Assembly: GCF_020179385.1 (NCBI RefSeq)
Contig: NZ_JAIBLJ010000003.1
Location: 246,492-310,491, forward strand
Direction: 5' to 3'
Length of the DNA: 64,000 bases
Source: Alkalihalobacillus sp. YIM B00296
GTDB lineage: Bacteria; Bacillota; Bacilli; Bacillales; Fictibacillaceae
A program made the translations under genes and the position numbers. Position 1 is the first letter of the stretch, and every line of letters starts with the position of its first letter. The notes beneath the pieces were generated by a model that saw only the letters and a list, made by a program, of their open reading frames with translations, ran no database searches and was not told the origin of the DNA. This document shows positions 18,086 to 27,727 of this stretch, piece by piece.

Positions 18086-20428
18086 CTATTTGTATTCTGA
18101 AACGGCCGCTTCGAAATCCTTTTTCGTAAGTACCGTCAATACGTTTTCATCACTTGTCATTGACTTATCATTCATGATCCTTTCTGCATGCTGCTGGATG
18201 GTTGTTTCAATAAGATCGGTGGCGAATCTTCCATTTCCGTCGATCTTGACTTCCGGCAATCGTTCCTTTAAAAACGCTTCAGATTGTGCATCCCACTTAT
18301 ATCCGTATTTTGCAGAATGGCGTTTCATGATTTCAATCAATTCATCAATGGTGTAATCTTCAAAATAGAAAAATTTTTTGAAACGTGAAGACAATCCAGG
18401 ATTACTGTTGAGCAGTTGCTCCGTTTCTTTAGGGTACCCCGCTAAAACGACAACCAGGTTTTCATTGTGCTTCGTCATTTCCTCCACAAGCGTATTGATC
18501 GCTTCTTTACCGAAATCCATCCCCTGACCGGTGTACAACGAATAGGCTTCATCGATGAAAAGGACACCTCCTAAGGCTTCACGCACTTTTCTTTTCGTCT
18601 TGAGAGCGGTTTGGCCAGTGTATCCAGCTACGAGATCCGAGCGTCCTGCAACGACAAGATGCCCTCTTTTCAAGAAGCCTTTCTTTTTTAAAAGGTTCGC
18701 ATAGATCGAAGCAATAGTTGTTTTTCCAGTCCCTGGATTACCGACGAATACAGAGTGGAGCTGGATTGGTACTGGTGGAAGTTTCAGATCCCGGCGTTTT
18801 TGCTGTACTTCGATAAATGAACTCAGTGTCTTCATTTCTTGTTTGATTTCGGCTAGTCCGACGAGTTCAGATAGCTGATCATCTGGATCCTCATAAAAGG
18901 AAGGCGTATCGATTTGTACGTCTTCCTCTTTTATTTGTGTATAATCTTCCACCGTCGCATCTTGATCAGATGAAATATTTGCACCTTTATGAAAAATGAC
19001 ATCCAGTACAAGATCCCTGACCGTCCTCGCATTCCCGAATGTGTCATCCACACGTGCCTGGTCGATCTTTTCGTCCATCCGGGTGAGTGCCGCTTGTGTA
19101 AACGTATAATCGTTCTCGAAGGCTACTTTCTCAGCGATCCTTAAAAGTTCGCGGTTGCTGTAATCCGGAAGGTAGATATGATTGCTCTCCGGAAAACGGC
19201 TCCGCAGGCCTGGATTTGAATGGAGAAACTGCCTCATCTCTTCGGGGTATCCCGCTAATATGACAGCGAACTTCCCTGCGTATTCACCGCTTGTCATTGC
19301 CGATACGAGTGTGTCGATCGCCGTTTGACCGTAATCGTTGCCTGAAGCACCCGCACGCTTCAGGCTGTATGCTTCATCGATGAACAGCACACCCCCTGAC
19401 GCCCGCTGGATCATTTTCATCGTATTTTCTTCGGTTTGACCGACATAGGCTCCAACAAGCTGGGAGCGATCAGCCTCGACAACTTCACTTTTCGGAAGCA
19501 TTCCCAAATCATAGTAAAGCTTTGCAAGTAATCGGGCGATCGTCGTCTTCCCTGTCCCCGGCTGGCCGGTAAGAACCATATTCAAGCTTAATTCATCTTT
19601 CATGTGAAAGCCTTGCTGCTGTCGTTGTTTTTGAAATTGCAAGAATCTGTAGAGCTTGTGTACCCGCTCTTTCACATCTTCCATCCCGATCATTTCGTTC
19701 AACTGCATGAGGGCACTGCAATGATCCTTCTCCGACGAATCTTCCTCAAGCCACCTTTCTTTTACCGTCAGAATATCGCTGATAAGCTGTTTCATCTCAT
19801 TTTGCAGAGCAGACGGATGAAACGAACCTGACAAGGAAGAACGGTATTCTCCAGCTACAACGATCAGGCGATCAATCGCCGCAAACAGATCATCTGCTTC
19901 CTGCTTTTTTTGTTGGGCGGCATCCAGCTTCGCTTTGTCCCCAAGTACCTTTGCAGCCTGGATGCTTTTGTGAAACAGGCCGTTGATTCGCTCTTCTTTT
20001 TCCAAAACGCTTTTTGCCGTCTCAATCGAGTCATCTGCCGCTTTTCGCTTTGCGGGGACATTGTCCGTTTCCCTGATTCTTGGGAATTGCAGCAAATCAA
20101 TCCATTCCCCTATTTCAACGGTTGCTGTCTTAATACTGATTTCATTGACAAGCCGGTCTTCTCGTGTGTATGTTTCCGCTTGCTCGATTCTTTGTTTCAT
20201 CGCATCATCCATTAGTCCTGTCCGGTCCATTCTCACCTTTACGATCATGGCGTTCAATTGACCGATCAGTATCGAAGTCTCTTCAGAGGCTTCATCAGCA
20301 TGATGCTTTTCCACGAGCTGCAGCTTCTTCAAAAGGTCGATTTCCGCGTTCTGCGAAAACTCTTTTCCGCTATTGAGTTCATCTATTTGTTTGCTGATAT
20401 CATCAATTTCATTTCGATTCGCATTCAT
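18086..20428 (-). CDS. Double CbxX/CfxQ (SpoVK-like) AAA ATPase
   Basis: The 780-residue protein has a helical N-terminal third, residues 1-230, with coiled-coil character. Two AAA+ modules of the CbxX/CfxQ type follow. The first has GQPGTGKT near 290 and LFIDEAYSL near 350. The second has GNPGTGKT near 565 and another LFIDEAYSL near 625. Arginine fingers in SRFPESN and SRFKKFF are also visible. SpoVK, needed for spore maturation, has one such module. The double form is a larger relative. The ATG follows CAGGTGGTGAAG. Partner and substrate are unknown. Confidence 0.85.
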   Translation of the reverse strand: MNANRNEIDDISKQIDELNSGKEFSQNAEIDLLKKLQLVEKHHADEASEETSILIGQLNAMIVKVRMDRTGLMDDAMKQRIEQAETYTREDRLVNEISIKTATVEIGEWIDLLQFPRIRETDNVPAKRKAADDSIETAKSVLEKEERINGLFHKSIQAAKVLGDKAKLDAAQQKKQEADDLFAAIDRLIVVAGEYRSSLSGSFHPSALQNEMKQLISDILTVKERWLEEDSSEKDHCSALMQLNEMIGMEDVKERVHKLYRFLQFQKQRQQQGFHMKDELSLNMVLTGQPGTGKTTIARLLAKLYYDLGMLPKSEVVEADRSQLVGAYVGQTEENTMKMIQRASGGVLFIDEAYSLKRAGASGNDYGQTAIDTLVSAMTSGEYAGKFAVILAGYPEEMRQFLHSNPGLRSRFPESNHIYLPDYSNRELLRIAEKVAFENDYTFTQAALTRMDEKIDQARVDDTFGNARTVRDLVLDVIFHKGANISSDQDATVEDYTQIKEEDVQIDTPSFYEDPDDQLSELVGLAEIKQEMKTLSSFIEVQQKRRDLKLPPVPIQLHSVFVGNPGTGKTTIASIYANLLKKKGFLKRGHLVVAGRSDLVAGYTGQTALKTKRKVREALGGVLFIDEAYSLYTGQGMDFGKEAINTLVEEMTKHNENLVVVLAGYPKETEQLLNSNPGLSSRFKKFFYFEDYTIDELIEIMKRHSAKYGYKWDAQSEAFLKERLPEVKIDGNGRFATDLIETTIQQHAERIMNDKSMTSDENVLTVLTKKDFEAAVSEYK

Positions 20429-20518
20429 TTTACTTCACCACCTGAAAACATACCAAATCCATCCTATTATATCATATAGGTCGTGGGTTCTTCCTGCTGC
20501 GCACTTACGGTCCCATTG

Positions 20519-20548
20519 AAAAAGCCATCACGCTCGGTGATAGCTTTT
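20519..20548 (-). terminator. Intrinsic terminator for the 20556 gene
   Basis: On the minus strand AAAGCTATCACC pairs with GGTGATGGCTTT with a four-base loop, followed by T-rich sequence. Confidence 0.75.
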
Positions 20549-20555
20549 GCTTGTG

Positions 20556-21221
20556 TTATGAAGTTTGCAGCATGATCGGTGTTATGTTTTCAACCGATAA
20601 TTCACATGCCTCTTTCAAGTTGTTCCAGTACCGGACGACCGATTCATCTTCCTCTTCCATCATGCCGAGCTCCAACCATCCAAGCTCCTCCGATAGGCGT
20701 ACAGATGAACCGATCCATACTTTCTTGTTCCCGATAGATATATGAAATGGATTTTCAAAGCGGAATGGCAGATAAATTCCTGTGTCGTTCGGATGTAAGA
20801 TGATATGTTGATAGATCGTACCTTTCGTAAGTTTTGCGTAAAGCAGAAGGACACCATCATTCTTCGCGGTTTTCTTCCTGAAATTTTGTAAAGTCAGCAT
20901 ATCGCCTAACTCGATCGTTTTTATCGGTGTATCCCAATTAAGCTGTTCTTTAAATGGGATGAGATGTCCTAACCGTTGCATATGTATCTCAAGTTTACGG
21001 TAAAAAGGATCTTTATCTTCTTTATTTCGTGATACATCTAGTGGTTGTATCATTGCTTGGACTGTCATTACATCCACTCCTCCCCAATCGTTCTTAATAA
21101 TTTTCGTATAGGGGCCACTTTTAACGTCGGCTTTTTCGACATTTTTTTCATTATGGAACCAGAAACCATAGGAAATAAATCCTTTTTCAGTAGATTTTGA
21201 GATATATCCTTTTGTTAACAT
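20556..21221 (-). CDS. Hypothetical protein, about 221 aa
   Basis: I do not recognise this protein. From the ATG at 21221 it has 221 residues. A longer frame reaches 21293 through weak starts but collides with the divergent gene, so 21221 is preferred despite a poor ribosome binding site. There is no signal peptide or membrane helix. It is mixed alpha/beta with many Lys, Asn and Trp residues, for example KNDWGGVDVMTVQAMI and ENPFHISIGNKKVWIGSS. It is divergent from the DUF2935 gene. A terminator follows. A lineage-specific function is likely. Confidence 0.65.
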   Translation of the reverse strand: MLTKGYISKSTEKGFISYGFWFHNEKNVEKADVKSGPYTKIIKNDWGGVDVMTVQAMIQPLDVSRNKEDKDPFYRKLEIHMQRLGHLIPFKEQLNWDTPIKTIELGDMLTLQNFRKKTAKNDGVLLLYAKLTKGTIYQHIILHPNDTGIYLPFRFENPFHISIGNKKVWIGSSVRLSEELGWLELGMMEEEDESVVRYWNNLKEACELSVENITPIMLQTS

Positions 21222-21303
21222 AATTTTTCGTCCCAAATACATATCATGATAAGGGAGAAGTTGTTTTTTGAGGATAATTGAAACTTCTATCAAGGGGGGA
21301 CCA

Positions 21304-22120
21304 ATGGCACAGAAAATTTCAGTGTGGGAAGAACACGCATTTTGGTTGGAAATATTAGGTGACCATGCTCATTTTATACGAGATTACTTATCTCCTGCCG
21401 AACGTAAGTGGGTCGAGCTTGCAGATCAGTATATTCAAGCATTCAACCATCTAAGACAGAAACTGCAACTTATAAACCGGAATCAACCACCATCTTCGAC
21501 CGCCATGATTGAAATGGCAAAGGAAATTCAGCTAGTGGCAGAAGGATATTATAAGTTTGAAGGCTATATGCAAAAGTTGCGGATCTTGAACCAGGTAAAC
21601 TTGAATCTTACACCAACCTACTTGAACGGAACCTTAAATGAAAACCAAGAGTATCTCCGTTTACTCATGTTCCATTCACGGAAAAAATGCGGAAGAGCTG
21701 TCACTTGTTGATTTACTGGATCTTTGGTTGGAAGATCAATTGGGGCACACATTATTGTTGATTAATTCATTGGATCCAATAGAAGCACGATTACGAAATG
21801 AAGCTGAAAAATTCTCGATTGTGTTCCGGTCTCTTATGTTGAAGAATGAAGTGATCAAAGGGTACTTACGATTCATTCATGCTGGATTTCCCGGACAAAG
21901 GGAATTAGCAAAAGAGTCTGCTGAAGCTGTCTATGGGTTTTCACAATTGGTCGAAAGAGTGGTTGATTTATATAAGAATGATAAAGTATTCAACAGAGTA
22001 ACGCTGCGTTTTTTACAGCACCACTTTCCTGAATCATGTTACTTTCTGAGAAAATTATATAACTATACACCTGATTTATTTCAAGAGCCTAATTGCCAGT
22101 TAACAACATATAGGATATAA
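21304..22120 (+). pseudogene. DUF2935 family protein, interrupted by a +1 frameshift in an A6 run
   Basis: Translation from ATG at 21304 (after AAGGGGGGACC) gives the N-terminal half of a DUF2935 protein (SVWEEHAFWLEILGDHA, then YLNGTLNENQEYLRLL) but leaves frame near 21690 and stops at 21711. The rest of the family pattern (SLVDLLDLWLEDQLGH, then the second four-helix unit) continues in the next frame to 22120. Removing one A from the A6 run at 21682-21687 restores one continuous frame of about 271 codons. The family forms helical bundles with His/Glu metal ligands in two repeats. This is either sequencing error, real inactivation, or slippage. Confidence 0.8.
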
Positions 22121-22165
22121 AGGGTGAACTCAAAGCGAGAAATGCGAACGAGTCACCCTTTTTTA
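22119..22165 (+). terminator. Intrinsic terminator after the DUF2935 gene
   Basis: AAAGGGTGA pairs with TCACCCTTTTTT across a loop of about 22 nt. The following 200 bases to the sspN stop show no gene. Confidence 0.8.
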
Positions 22166-22380
22166 AGTTCCAATTTGCGCGGGGCCTACTATCGGAGGAG
22201 ATGATCTTTAAAAGAGTTCTATCATAGGCAAGAGTACAACACATACCGATCCCAAAACGTAAAAACTTTGACGTCAGACGTTTCAGGATTCGGTATGGTT
22301 ACGGATCTTACTTATGTGAATTCAGGCAAGTAAAAATGGTATCCGGTCTAATCAAAGGACTTAAGAGACATCGGATTCTG

Positions 22381-22521
22381 TCAGCCCTTCGGAGGGACAT
22401 AGTCAGGTTTCTCATCTGATTTGTTGCTCATTTGTTCCCCTTTATTTCCTCCTGCTTTTCTTGGTTGTGTTCCTAGATGGTTCGGAACAAAATCTGCAGG
22501 ATGACGTTTCGGATTGCTCAT
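22381..22521 (-). CDS. sspN: Small acid-soluble spore protein SspN
   Basis: The 46-residue peptide starts with ATG after AAGGGAGGCTGGATCT. It has the SspN pattern: a basic N-terminus, FVPNHLGTQPRK near residues 11-22, GGNKGEQM near 25-31 and a terminal PDYVPPKG. SspN is a minor DNA-associated protein of the spore core made under the forespore sigma-G programme. In B. subtilis the gene lies close to citB and yneP, as here. It is too short to be found by length alone but the composition and motif are clear. Confidence 0.85.
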   Translation of the reverse strand: MSNPKRHPADFVPNHLGTQPRKAGGNKGEQMSNKSDEKPDYVPPKG

Positions 22522-22582
22522 AGATCCAGCCTCCCTTCGTCATTAGCTTGTCCAACTTCAGCGTGGAATATGGGCCTACAAA

Positions 22583-22610
22583 AGAAAAAAGCAGGACATG
22601 TCCTACTTTT
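22583..22610 (-). terminator. Intrinsic terminator of the FbpB-like gene
   Basis: Minus-strand AGTAGGACATGTCCTGCTTTTTTC: a perfect short palindrome followed by T6. Confidence 0.85.
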
Positions 22611-22738
22611 CATCTGTTTTTCAAATGTCTGTTTTCAAGCTTGATTTCAAGGCGCTCCATTGCCTCTTGATCTTTCAGAAGCTCTTGCTTGTTCGAATTC
22701 ACAAGTTCCTTGAATGACTGCTTATTGCTCTTCCGCAT
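22610..22738 (-). CDS. FbpB-like small basic protein (Fur-regulated basic protein family)
   Basis: The 42-residue, highly basic helix reads MRKSNKQSFKELVNSNKQ and continues with a Leu/Glu heptad. This resembles the Fur-regulated basic proteins FbpB/FbpC, which in B. subtilis assist the small RNA FsrA in iron sparing. AGGAGGGTACAT precedes the ATG. A convincing Fur box is not visible upstream, only a partial AGATAATTGGAATAA. The terminator after the gene is strong, so it is an independent transcript. Confidence 0.65.
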   Translation of the reverse strand: MRKSNKQSFKELVNSNKQELLKDQEAMERLEIKLENRHLKNR

Positions 22739-22845
22739 ATGTACCCTCCTCGCACAAAATCCTGTTGATACAATTATTCCCGGGTACTTACCGTTTTATT
22801 CCAATTATCTGAAAGTTTTTAAATTTGCCCGTTTGAGTTTAACAT

Positions 22846-23544
22846 TCATCTTTGCGAACGTCTAAAGCCTGCATCCTCCGCTTCATCTTCACTGCAAAAC
22901 ATTTCTTCGGGCTTTGTGACTTCATAATATTGGCCATCCGGCATGTGATAGATCTTTTCACCGTCCGACTTAATATTCCCTTTTATCTTGCAGGAGGGAT
23001 CATCCGGTTTTGTAGATTGTGGTTCTTTTGAACTTCTTTCTTCAAAGCCATCCTCCGTTACATAATTCTCGATGCTCCATATTCCAACTTCCTTTTGCTG
23101 TGCTTCTTTCTGAATTTCTTGGAACCGGTCAACATATTTCGTATTTGGAGGGAAAATATACGCCACCCTCGCCAACCCTTTTTCAAGAAGCTGTTCATTC
23201 AGCATATTACCCTCAAGATCATAAGTATATGCCAAAATTCGACCGTATTTGTCACGCTCGGAAACATCAAGTTCAAGCTCTACACGTTTTCCTGTGAGTT
23301 TTTCCTTCATGAAATCACTCGCTTCTTTTCCAAAAGGCTGCTCGGGTTTATTGGGATGGACCGTTTCTGGAGTATCGATCAACAGCAGCCGGATCGTTTC
23401 TTCCTTCCCTTCGTAGTCCACCTTGAAGGTATCGCCGTCTACTACTTTCGTCACTTTATAAGTGCCATCAGGAGTTGCCCCTGAACAACCTGCAATAAGG
23501 AAAACAAACATCATCAAGACAAGTACGTATTTCAAATTTTTCAA
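22846..23544 (-). CDS. Thermonuclease (SNase) family lipoprotein
   Basis: The 232-residue protein starts at TTG after AAGGAGAG. It has a lipoprotein signal ending in LIAGC near residue 19-20. The staphylococcal-nuclease fold follows: VVDGDTFKVDYEG near 33-45, RLLLIDTPETVHP near 52-64, and ERDKYGRILAYTY near 100-112, giving the catalytic Arg, Asp and Glu residues. Calcium-dependent DNA/RNA cleavage on the outer membrane face is expected. A C-terminal extension includes KIYHMPDGQYYE, similar to excalibur-type or YokF-like tails with Cys residues. Confidence 0.9.
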   Translation of the reverse strand: MKNLKYVLVLMMFVFLIAGCSGATPDGTYKVTKVVDGDTFKVDYEGKEETIRLLLIDTPETVHPNKPEQPFGKEASDFMKEKLTGKRVELELDVSERDKYGRILAYTYDLEGNMLNEQLLEKGLARVAYIFPPNTKYVDRFQEIQKEAQQKEVGIWSIENYVTEDGFEERSSKEPQSTKPDDPSCKIKGNIKSDGEKIYHMPDGQYYEVTKPEEMFCSEDEAEDAGFRRSQR

Positions 23545-23570
23545 GCTATTTTCTCTCCTTACAGGTATGT

Positions 23571-23600
23571 AAATAGCAGCCCCATTTGGAGCTGCTATCT
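23571..23600 (-). terminator. Intrinsic terminator of citB
   Basis: Minus-strand GATAGCAGCTCC pairs with GGGGCTGCTATT around AAAT. T-content after the stem is modest. Confidence 0.7.
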
Positions 23601-23609
23601 TTAGTTACT

Positions 23610-26321
23610 CTATACGTTTTGCAGTTTGTTACGAAGGACCATTTGAAGGATCCCGCCATGACGGTAGTAGTCGATTTCAACTTCGCTATCGAAACGTGCG
23701 ATCACTTCGAATTTCTTCTCGTTTCCTTCTTCGTCTTTTGCTGTAACAGTTAACGTTTGACGAGGTCTAACGTTCTCATCGATTTCAACTGCAAATGTTT
23801 CTTTACCTGTAAGTCTAAGGGTATCTGCGCTTTCTCCTTCTTTAAATTGAAGAGGAAGGACACCCATCAACACAAGGTTGCTTCTGTGGATACGTTCAAA
23901 GCTTTCAGCGATGACTGTCTTGATACCAAGGAGGTTCGTACCTTTGGCAGCCCAGTCACGGGAGCTTCCCATTCCGTAATCTTTACCAGCAAGAACTGCA
24001 AGTCCAGTGCCATCTTGTTGATACTTCATGCAAGCATCATAGATGTACATGACTTCTTCAGTTGGCCAATAAGTCGTCCAGCCGCCTTCCGTTCCAGGAG
24101 CGATTTGGTTACGGATACGGATGTTCGCGAATGTACCGCGCATCATTACTTCATGATTACCACGACGGGAGCCGTACGAGTTGAACTCAGAAGGCTTGAC
24201 ACCATTATCTATCAAGTATTTGCCGGCAGGGTTGTCTTTCGCGATCGCTCCTGCAGGAGAGATGTGGTCAGTTGTGACAGAGTCGCCGAACTTGCCGACA
24301 ACGCGTAATCCGTCAAGTGCTTCGACCTTGCCTGGCTCTTTAGAAAGACCTTGGAAGAATGGCGGATTTTGGATGTAGGTTGAATCGTCATCCCAGCTAT
24401 ATAGCTCTTCTTCAGTTGTATCCAAGTCATTCCACTCTTGGTTGTCATCAAAGACACGCTCGTATTCCTTCTTGAAGAGTTCAGGCTTGACTGCGTGGTC
24501 CATAGCCGCTTTGATTTCTTCAGTCGTCGGCCACAGGTCTTTGAAGTATATATCGTTTCCGTCTTTGTCTTTACCAAACGAATCATTTTCAAGGTCGAAG
24601 TCGACGGACCCAGCTAATGCATAAGCAACTACTAACGGTGGTGAAGCAAGGTAGTTAGCCTTCACAAGCGGATGGATACGACCTTCGAAGTTACGGTTAC
24701 CAGAAAGGACAGATGCTACTGTCAAGTCGGTTTCTGCGATTCCTTCTTCGATTTCTTCAGCCAATGGGCCGGAGTTCCCGATACAAGTCGTACAACCATA
24801 ACCAACAAGGTTGAAGCCGAGTTTATCCAGGAAAGGCATGAGACCAGCATCCTCGAGATAGCCTGTAACGACCTTCGATCCTGGTGCCAAACTTGTTTTT
24901 ACATACTCAGGTACTTCCAATCCTTTTTCAACCGCTTTTTTCGCGACCAATCCTGCTCCAAGCATGACGCTCGGGTTGGATGTATTGGTACAGCTTGTGA
25001 TCGCAGCAATCGCGATATCACCCGTACGCATATTAGATACTTTTCCGTTCGGATGCTTGATTTCTACTGTCTTGTTGATTTCATCTTTATCCAAGCCGTA
25101 TCCGCTGTTTCCAGCTGGAGCGACCAATGCACGGTTGAAAGCGTCCTTCATTTGCGAAAGCGGGATCAAATCTTGTGGACGTTTTGGTCCGGAAAGATTC
25201 GGCTCAAGCTCAGTAAGGTTCACTTCAACAACATCTGTGAATTCAGGATCTTTTATACCAGGTGTATAGAACATGCCGTTCGCTTTCGTGTATTTCTCAA
25301 CGACCTCGATCTGTTCAGGAGTACGCCCTGTCAAACGAAGGTAGTTCAACGTTTCCTCATCGACTGGGAAGAATCCGCAAGTTGCTCCGTATTCAGGTGC
25401 CATATTGGAGATCGTCGCACGGTCTGCCAATGTCATGTCTTGAAGACCTGGTCCGAAGAATTCCACGAATTTACCGACAACACTCTTTTGACGAAGGACT
25501 TGCGTCACCTTAAGGGCTAAGTCAGTCGCGGTTGTTCCGTTTGGCATTTCACCCGTCAATTTGACACCGATTACTTCAGGAACTGGGAAGTAAGATGGTT
25601 GGCCTAGCATTCCAGCTTCCGCTTCGATACCGCCAACACCCCAGCCGAGTACGCCGATACCATTGATCATCGTCGTATGTGAGTCTGTTCCGACAAGGGA
25701 ATCAGGGAATGCGACTTGTTCACCGTTCTCTTCATTTGTGGCAACAACAGAAGCTAAGTATTCAAGGTTCACCTGGTGTACAATTCCTGTCGCTGGTGGA
25801 ACAGCACGGTAGTTATCGAATGATGTCTGTGCCCAACGCAAGAATTTGTAACGCTCAAGGTTACGCTCGAATTCACGTTTCATATTGAATTTAAGTGCAT
25901 CATCTGATCCGTACTTATCAACTTGCACAGAGTGATCGATGACAAGGTCAACCGGAATTTCAGGGTTGATCTTGTCTGGCGATCCGCCCATGTCAGCCAT
26001 TGCCTTCCTTAAGGATGCAAGGTCGACAACTGCTGGGACCCCAGTGAAGTCTTGCAGGATGACACGTGAAGGTTTGAATGGCACATCAATGTCTTTGACG
26101 TCCTTCGTCCCCCATTTTGTTAGGTTTTCAATGTGTTCTTTGTCAATTACTCTTCCGTCGTATTGACGTAGTACAGATTCAAGTAGCACTTTGATTGAAT
26201 ACGGGAGTCTCGAAACATTACCGACCCCTGCGTCTTCCAGTGCTTTCAAGTCATAGTAGTGATACGTTTTACCATTTGCTTCAAACGTTTTTCTAGCGTG
26301 ATAAACATCGTTTGTAGTCAT
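23610..26321 (-). CDS. citB: Aconitate hydratase (AcnA/CitB)
   Basis: At 903 residues this is full-length IRP1-type aconitase. The [4Fe-4S] cysteines are seen in [10 protein letters not shown] near residue 440 and [12 protein letters not shown] near 505. Substrate motifs [12 protein letters not shown] and [16 protein letters not shown] lie in the C-terminal swivel domain. It converts citrate to isocitrate in the TCA cycle and in B. subtilis also binds RNA when iron is short. AAGGAGGGTTTTCGC precedes the ATG. A CcpC-type dyad lies upstream. Confidence 0.97.
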   Translation of the reverse strand: MTTNDVYHARKTFEANGKTYHYYDLKALEDAGVGNVSRLPYSIKVLLESVLRQYDGRVIDKEHIENLTKWGTKDVKDIDVPFKPSRVILQDFTGVPAVVDLASLRKAMADMGGSPDKINPEIPVDLVIDHSVQVDKYGSDDALKFNMKREFERNLERYKFLRWAQTSFDNYRAVPPATGIVHQVNLEYLASVVATNEENGEQVAFPDSLVGTDSHTTMINGIGVLGWGVGGIEAEAGMLGQPSYFPVPEVIGVKLTGEMPNGTTATDLALKVTQVLRQKSVVGKFVEFFGPGLQDMTLADRATISNMAPEYGATCGFFPVDEETLNYLRLTGRTPEQIEVVEKYTKANGMFYTPGIKDPEFTDVVEVNLTELEPNLSGPKRPQDLIPLSQMKDAFNRALVAPAGNSGYGLDKDEINKTVEIKHPNGKVSNMRTGDIAIAAITSCTNTSNPSVMLGAGLVAKKAVEKGLEVPEYVKTSLAPGSKVVTGYLEDAGLMPFLDKLGFNLVGYGCTTCIGNSGPLAEEIEEGIAETDLTVASVLSGNRNFEGRIHPLVKANYLASPPLVVAYALAGSVDFDLENDSFGKDKDGNDIYFKDLWPTTEEIKAAMDHAVKPELFKKEYERVFDDNQEWNDLDTTEEELYSWDDDSTYIQNPPFFQGLSKEPGKVEALDGLRVVGKFGDSVTTDHISPAGAIAKDNPAGKYLIDNGVKPSEFNSYGSRRGNHEVMMRGTFANIRIRNQIAPGTEGGWTTYWPTEEVMYIYDACMKYQQDGTGLAVLAGKDYGMGSSRDWAAKGTNLLGIKTVIAESFERIHRSNLVLMGVLPLQFKEGESADTLRLTGKETFAVEIDENVRPRQTLTVTAKDEEGNEKKFEVIARFDSEVEIDYYRHGGILQMVLRNKLQNV

Positions 26322-26474
26322 GCGAAAACCCTCCTTCTCCTAACAATGATACCCCACAATCGGGTATACTGTCGAAAGATTACTGTAATTGTTGTTATAT
26401 GTTTTATCCTTCCTTCATTTCTAGTTTAAAGGAAGTTCTTTCATAAGTAAATTCCAATATAGTTATTAAAGTTA

Positions 26475-26489
26475 ATAAGTATTTCTTAT
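26475..26489 (-). promoter_or_regulatory. CcpC-type operator upstream of citB
   Basis: The sequence ATAA-N7-TTAT occurs about 155 bases before the citB start codon. This is the dyad known for CcpC, the citrate-responsive repressor of citB and citZ in B. subtilis. Confidence 0.6.
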
Positions 26490-26547
26490 CATGCGAAGGA
26501 GTTTTGGTTACGGATACAAACTAACGGACATATGGAGGTGAAAGAGG

Positions 26548-26697
26548 ATGGCGAAACCGAGAAAGAACAATGAACAAAAGGTGATTTCTAATCGACAGGC
26601 CGTTCAACAGCCAAGTGGTTTTGATCACGAATTTGCCAACGAGCCACTGCCTGAAAACGAAAAGCAGAACAATAAAAAATGGAAGAAGAATCAATGA
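26548..26697 (+). CDS. sspO: Small acid-soluble spore protein SspO
   Basis: The 49-residue peptide starts after GGAGGTGAAAGAGG. It begins with a basic stretch (MAKPRKNNEQ) and ends in ENEKQNNKKWKKNQ, close to the SspO C-terminus of B. subtilis (EAERQNNKKRKTNQ). It is divergent from citB, the same position as in B. subtilis. SspO is a minor spore-core protein expressed in the forespore. The middle is more divergent, so the name rests on the C-terminus, size and place. Confidence 0.85.
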   Translation: MAKPRKNNEQKVISNRQAVQQPSGFDHEFANEPLPENEKQNNKKWKKNQ

Positions 26698-26710
26698 GCG
26701 ATTACCCAAA

Positions 26711-26740
26711 GCAGGGGGTCTTCCAAAAGGCGGGCCCCCT
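26711..26740 (+). terminator. Intrinsic terminator after sspO
   Basis: GGGGGTC pairs with GGGCCCCC-type sequence near 26711-26738. The T-run is short. Confidence 0.5.
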
Positions 26741-26811
26741 TATCACATGCTTTTGAAGCGTCCATAGAGCAAGTTCACCCGCTTTTTGCGCTCGACTATC
26801 CGTATAAATAT

Positions 26812-26899
26812 TAGAGGACACCAGGTTCCTTATCTGTGACAAAACAGGCTGTGGTTCCAACCGGTTTTCATCAAATAAGGGCTCTGGTGTCCTCTAAGC
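26812..26899. repeat. Long imperfect inverted repeat (hairpin)
   Basis: TTAGAGGACACCAG followed by GTTCCTTAT pairs with ATAAGGGCT then CTGGTGTCCTCTAA. This gives an arm of about 23 bp around a loop near 40 nt. It has no T-run on either side, so it does not look like a usual terminator. No gene is present in it. Confidence 0.75.
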
Positions 26900-26919
26900 A
26901 AAGGTTTGAGCGTTGATAT

Positions 26920-27177
26920 CTAATACAGTTCTTTTCTCAAATTATAAAGGTCTTCCTGATATTGTTGAAGTTGTGTACGTTGGTGTTCACTAGCGACTTC
27001 CAAAGCATTTTCGATCTGTTGAAGGGCTTCTGATAATTCTTGCTCGAATTGATGCTCTTTCGTTGCAAAATCAGGATCTGCTGAACTCTCAAGTGCAGTT
27101 CCATTCGCTAGGATCGCTTGTTCATATCCTTGTTGTGCGGCTTGGAATGCTTGTTGCTTATCTTTGTGATACGGCAT
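26920..27177 (-). CDS. Small helical protein (YtzC/DUF2524-like)
   Basis: The 85-residue protein is rich in Gln, Glu and Ala and should be two or three amphipathic helices, from QQAFQAAQQGYEQAI to QTQLQQYQEDLYNLRKELY-like C-terminal residues. Length, charge and the pattern DPDFATKEHQFEQEL...EHQRTQLQQ resemble YtzC-type DUF2524 proteins, but the match is weak. In B. subtilis the small spore protein Tlp lies in this neighbourhood and has similar composition, so that is an alternative. AAAGGAGGAATTCTC precedes the ATG. Confidence 0.6.
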   Translation of the reverse strand: MPYHKDKQQAFQAAQQGYEQAILANGTALESSADPDFATKEHQFEQELSEALQQIENALEVASEHQRTQLQQYQEDLYNLRKELY

Positions 27178-27373
27178 GAGAATTCCTCCTTTTAGAATAT
27201 AGGCCTGTCATTAATATGAGGCACTGGACCAGGATTTATTCCACTACCATTATGAATATCATAACCCTGCCACTTCCATACTAATAGAGAAAACCAGACA
27301 GTGAAAAGCCTTATAGGAGAACTGAGTTTCAAGAAGAAAAGTTTCACCAACTACCAGTAAAGGAGGGCTTTCA

Positions 27374-27514
27374 ATGACTGAAAGGAATACTTCTAAAGAC
27401 CAACGTAAAAATGCCCCAAAAGGTGAAAATCCAGGTCAACCAGAACCGTTGGATGGATCTAAAAAAGTGAAAAACCACAACCACACAAGACAAAATCACG
27501 GCGGTAAAATGTAA
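27374..27514 (+). CDS. sspP: Small acid-soluble spore protein SspP
   Basis: The 46-residue peptide matches SspP (CotL): [20 protein letters not shown], then [33 protein letters not shown] precedes the ATG. In B. subtilis sspP and sspO adjoin. Here a short helical-protein gene on the other strand lies between them. SspP is a minor component of the spore core. The match is strong over its whole length. Confidence 0.93.
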   Translation: MTERNTSKDQRKNAPKGENPGQPEPLDGSKKVKNHNHTRQNHGGKM

Positions 27515-27663
27515 GTAGTTATTTATCATGAACCTGGACGCGTGGTGGTATTTTATAGACAAGATGCGTGGTAAAAAAGCACCGACCAGCGTGGTTTATT
27601 GAAATTTCCGCGTAATTCCGGGTGAAACCCGCGCAAATCGATCTTTGGGCCATCCACCAACAT

Positions 27664-27710
27664 GAAAAACCGTACGATAGACCTTCAGCTAGGTCCTCTT
27701 ACGGTTTTTT
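27664..27710. terminator. Bidirectional terminator downstream of selA
   Basis: AAAAACCGTA and TACGGTTTTTT form the outer stem, with AGACC/GGTCC inside. T-runs occur on both strands. It sits 18 bases past the selA stop. Confidence 0.85.
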
Positions 27711-27727
27711 ACCCCGATACATATTAT

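Noticed and set aside
22740..22846. Fur box upstream of the FbpB-like gene
   Set aside because: Only a partial match (AGATAATTGGAATAA) is seen, not enough to call.
24672..25520. Open frame of 282 codons opposite aconitase
   Set aside because: It is the antisense shadow of citB, with no start signal and Cys/Phe/Ser-rich sequence typical of such frames.
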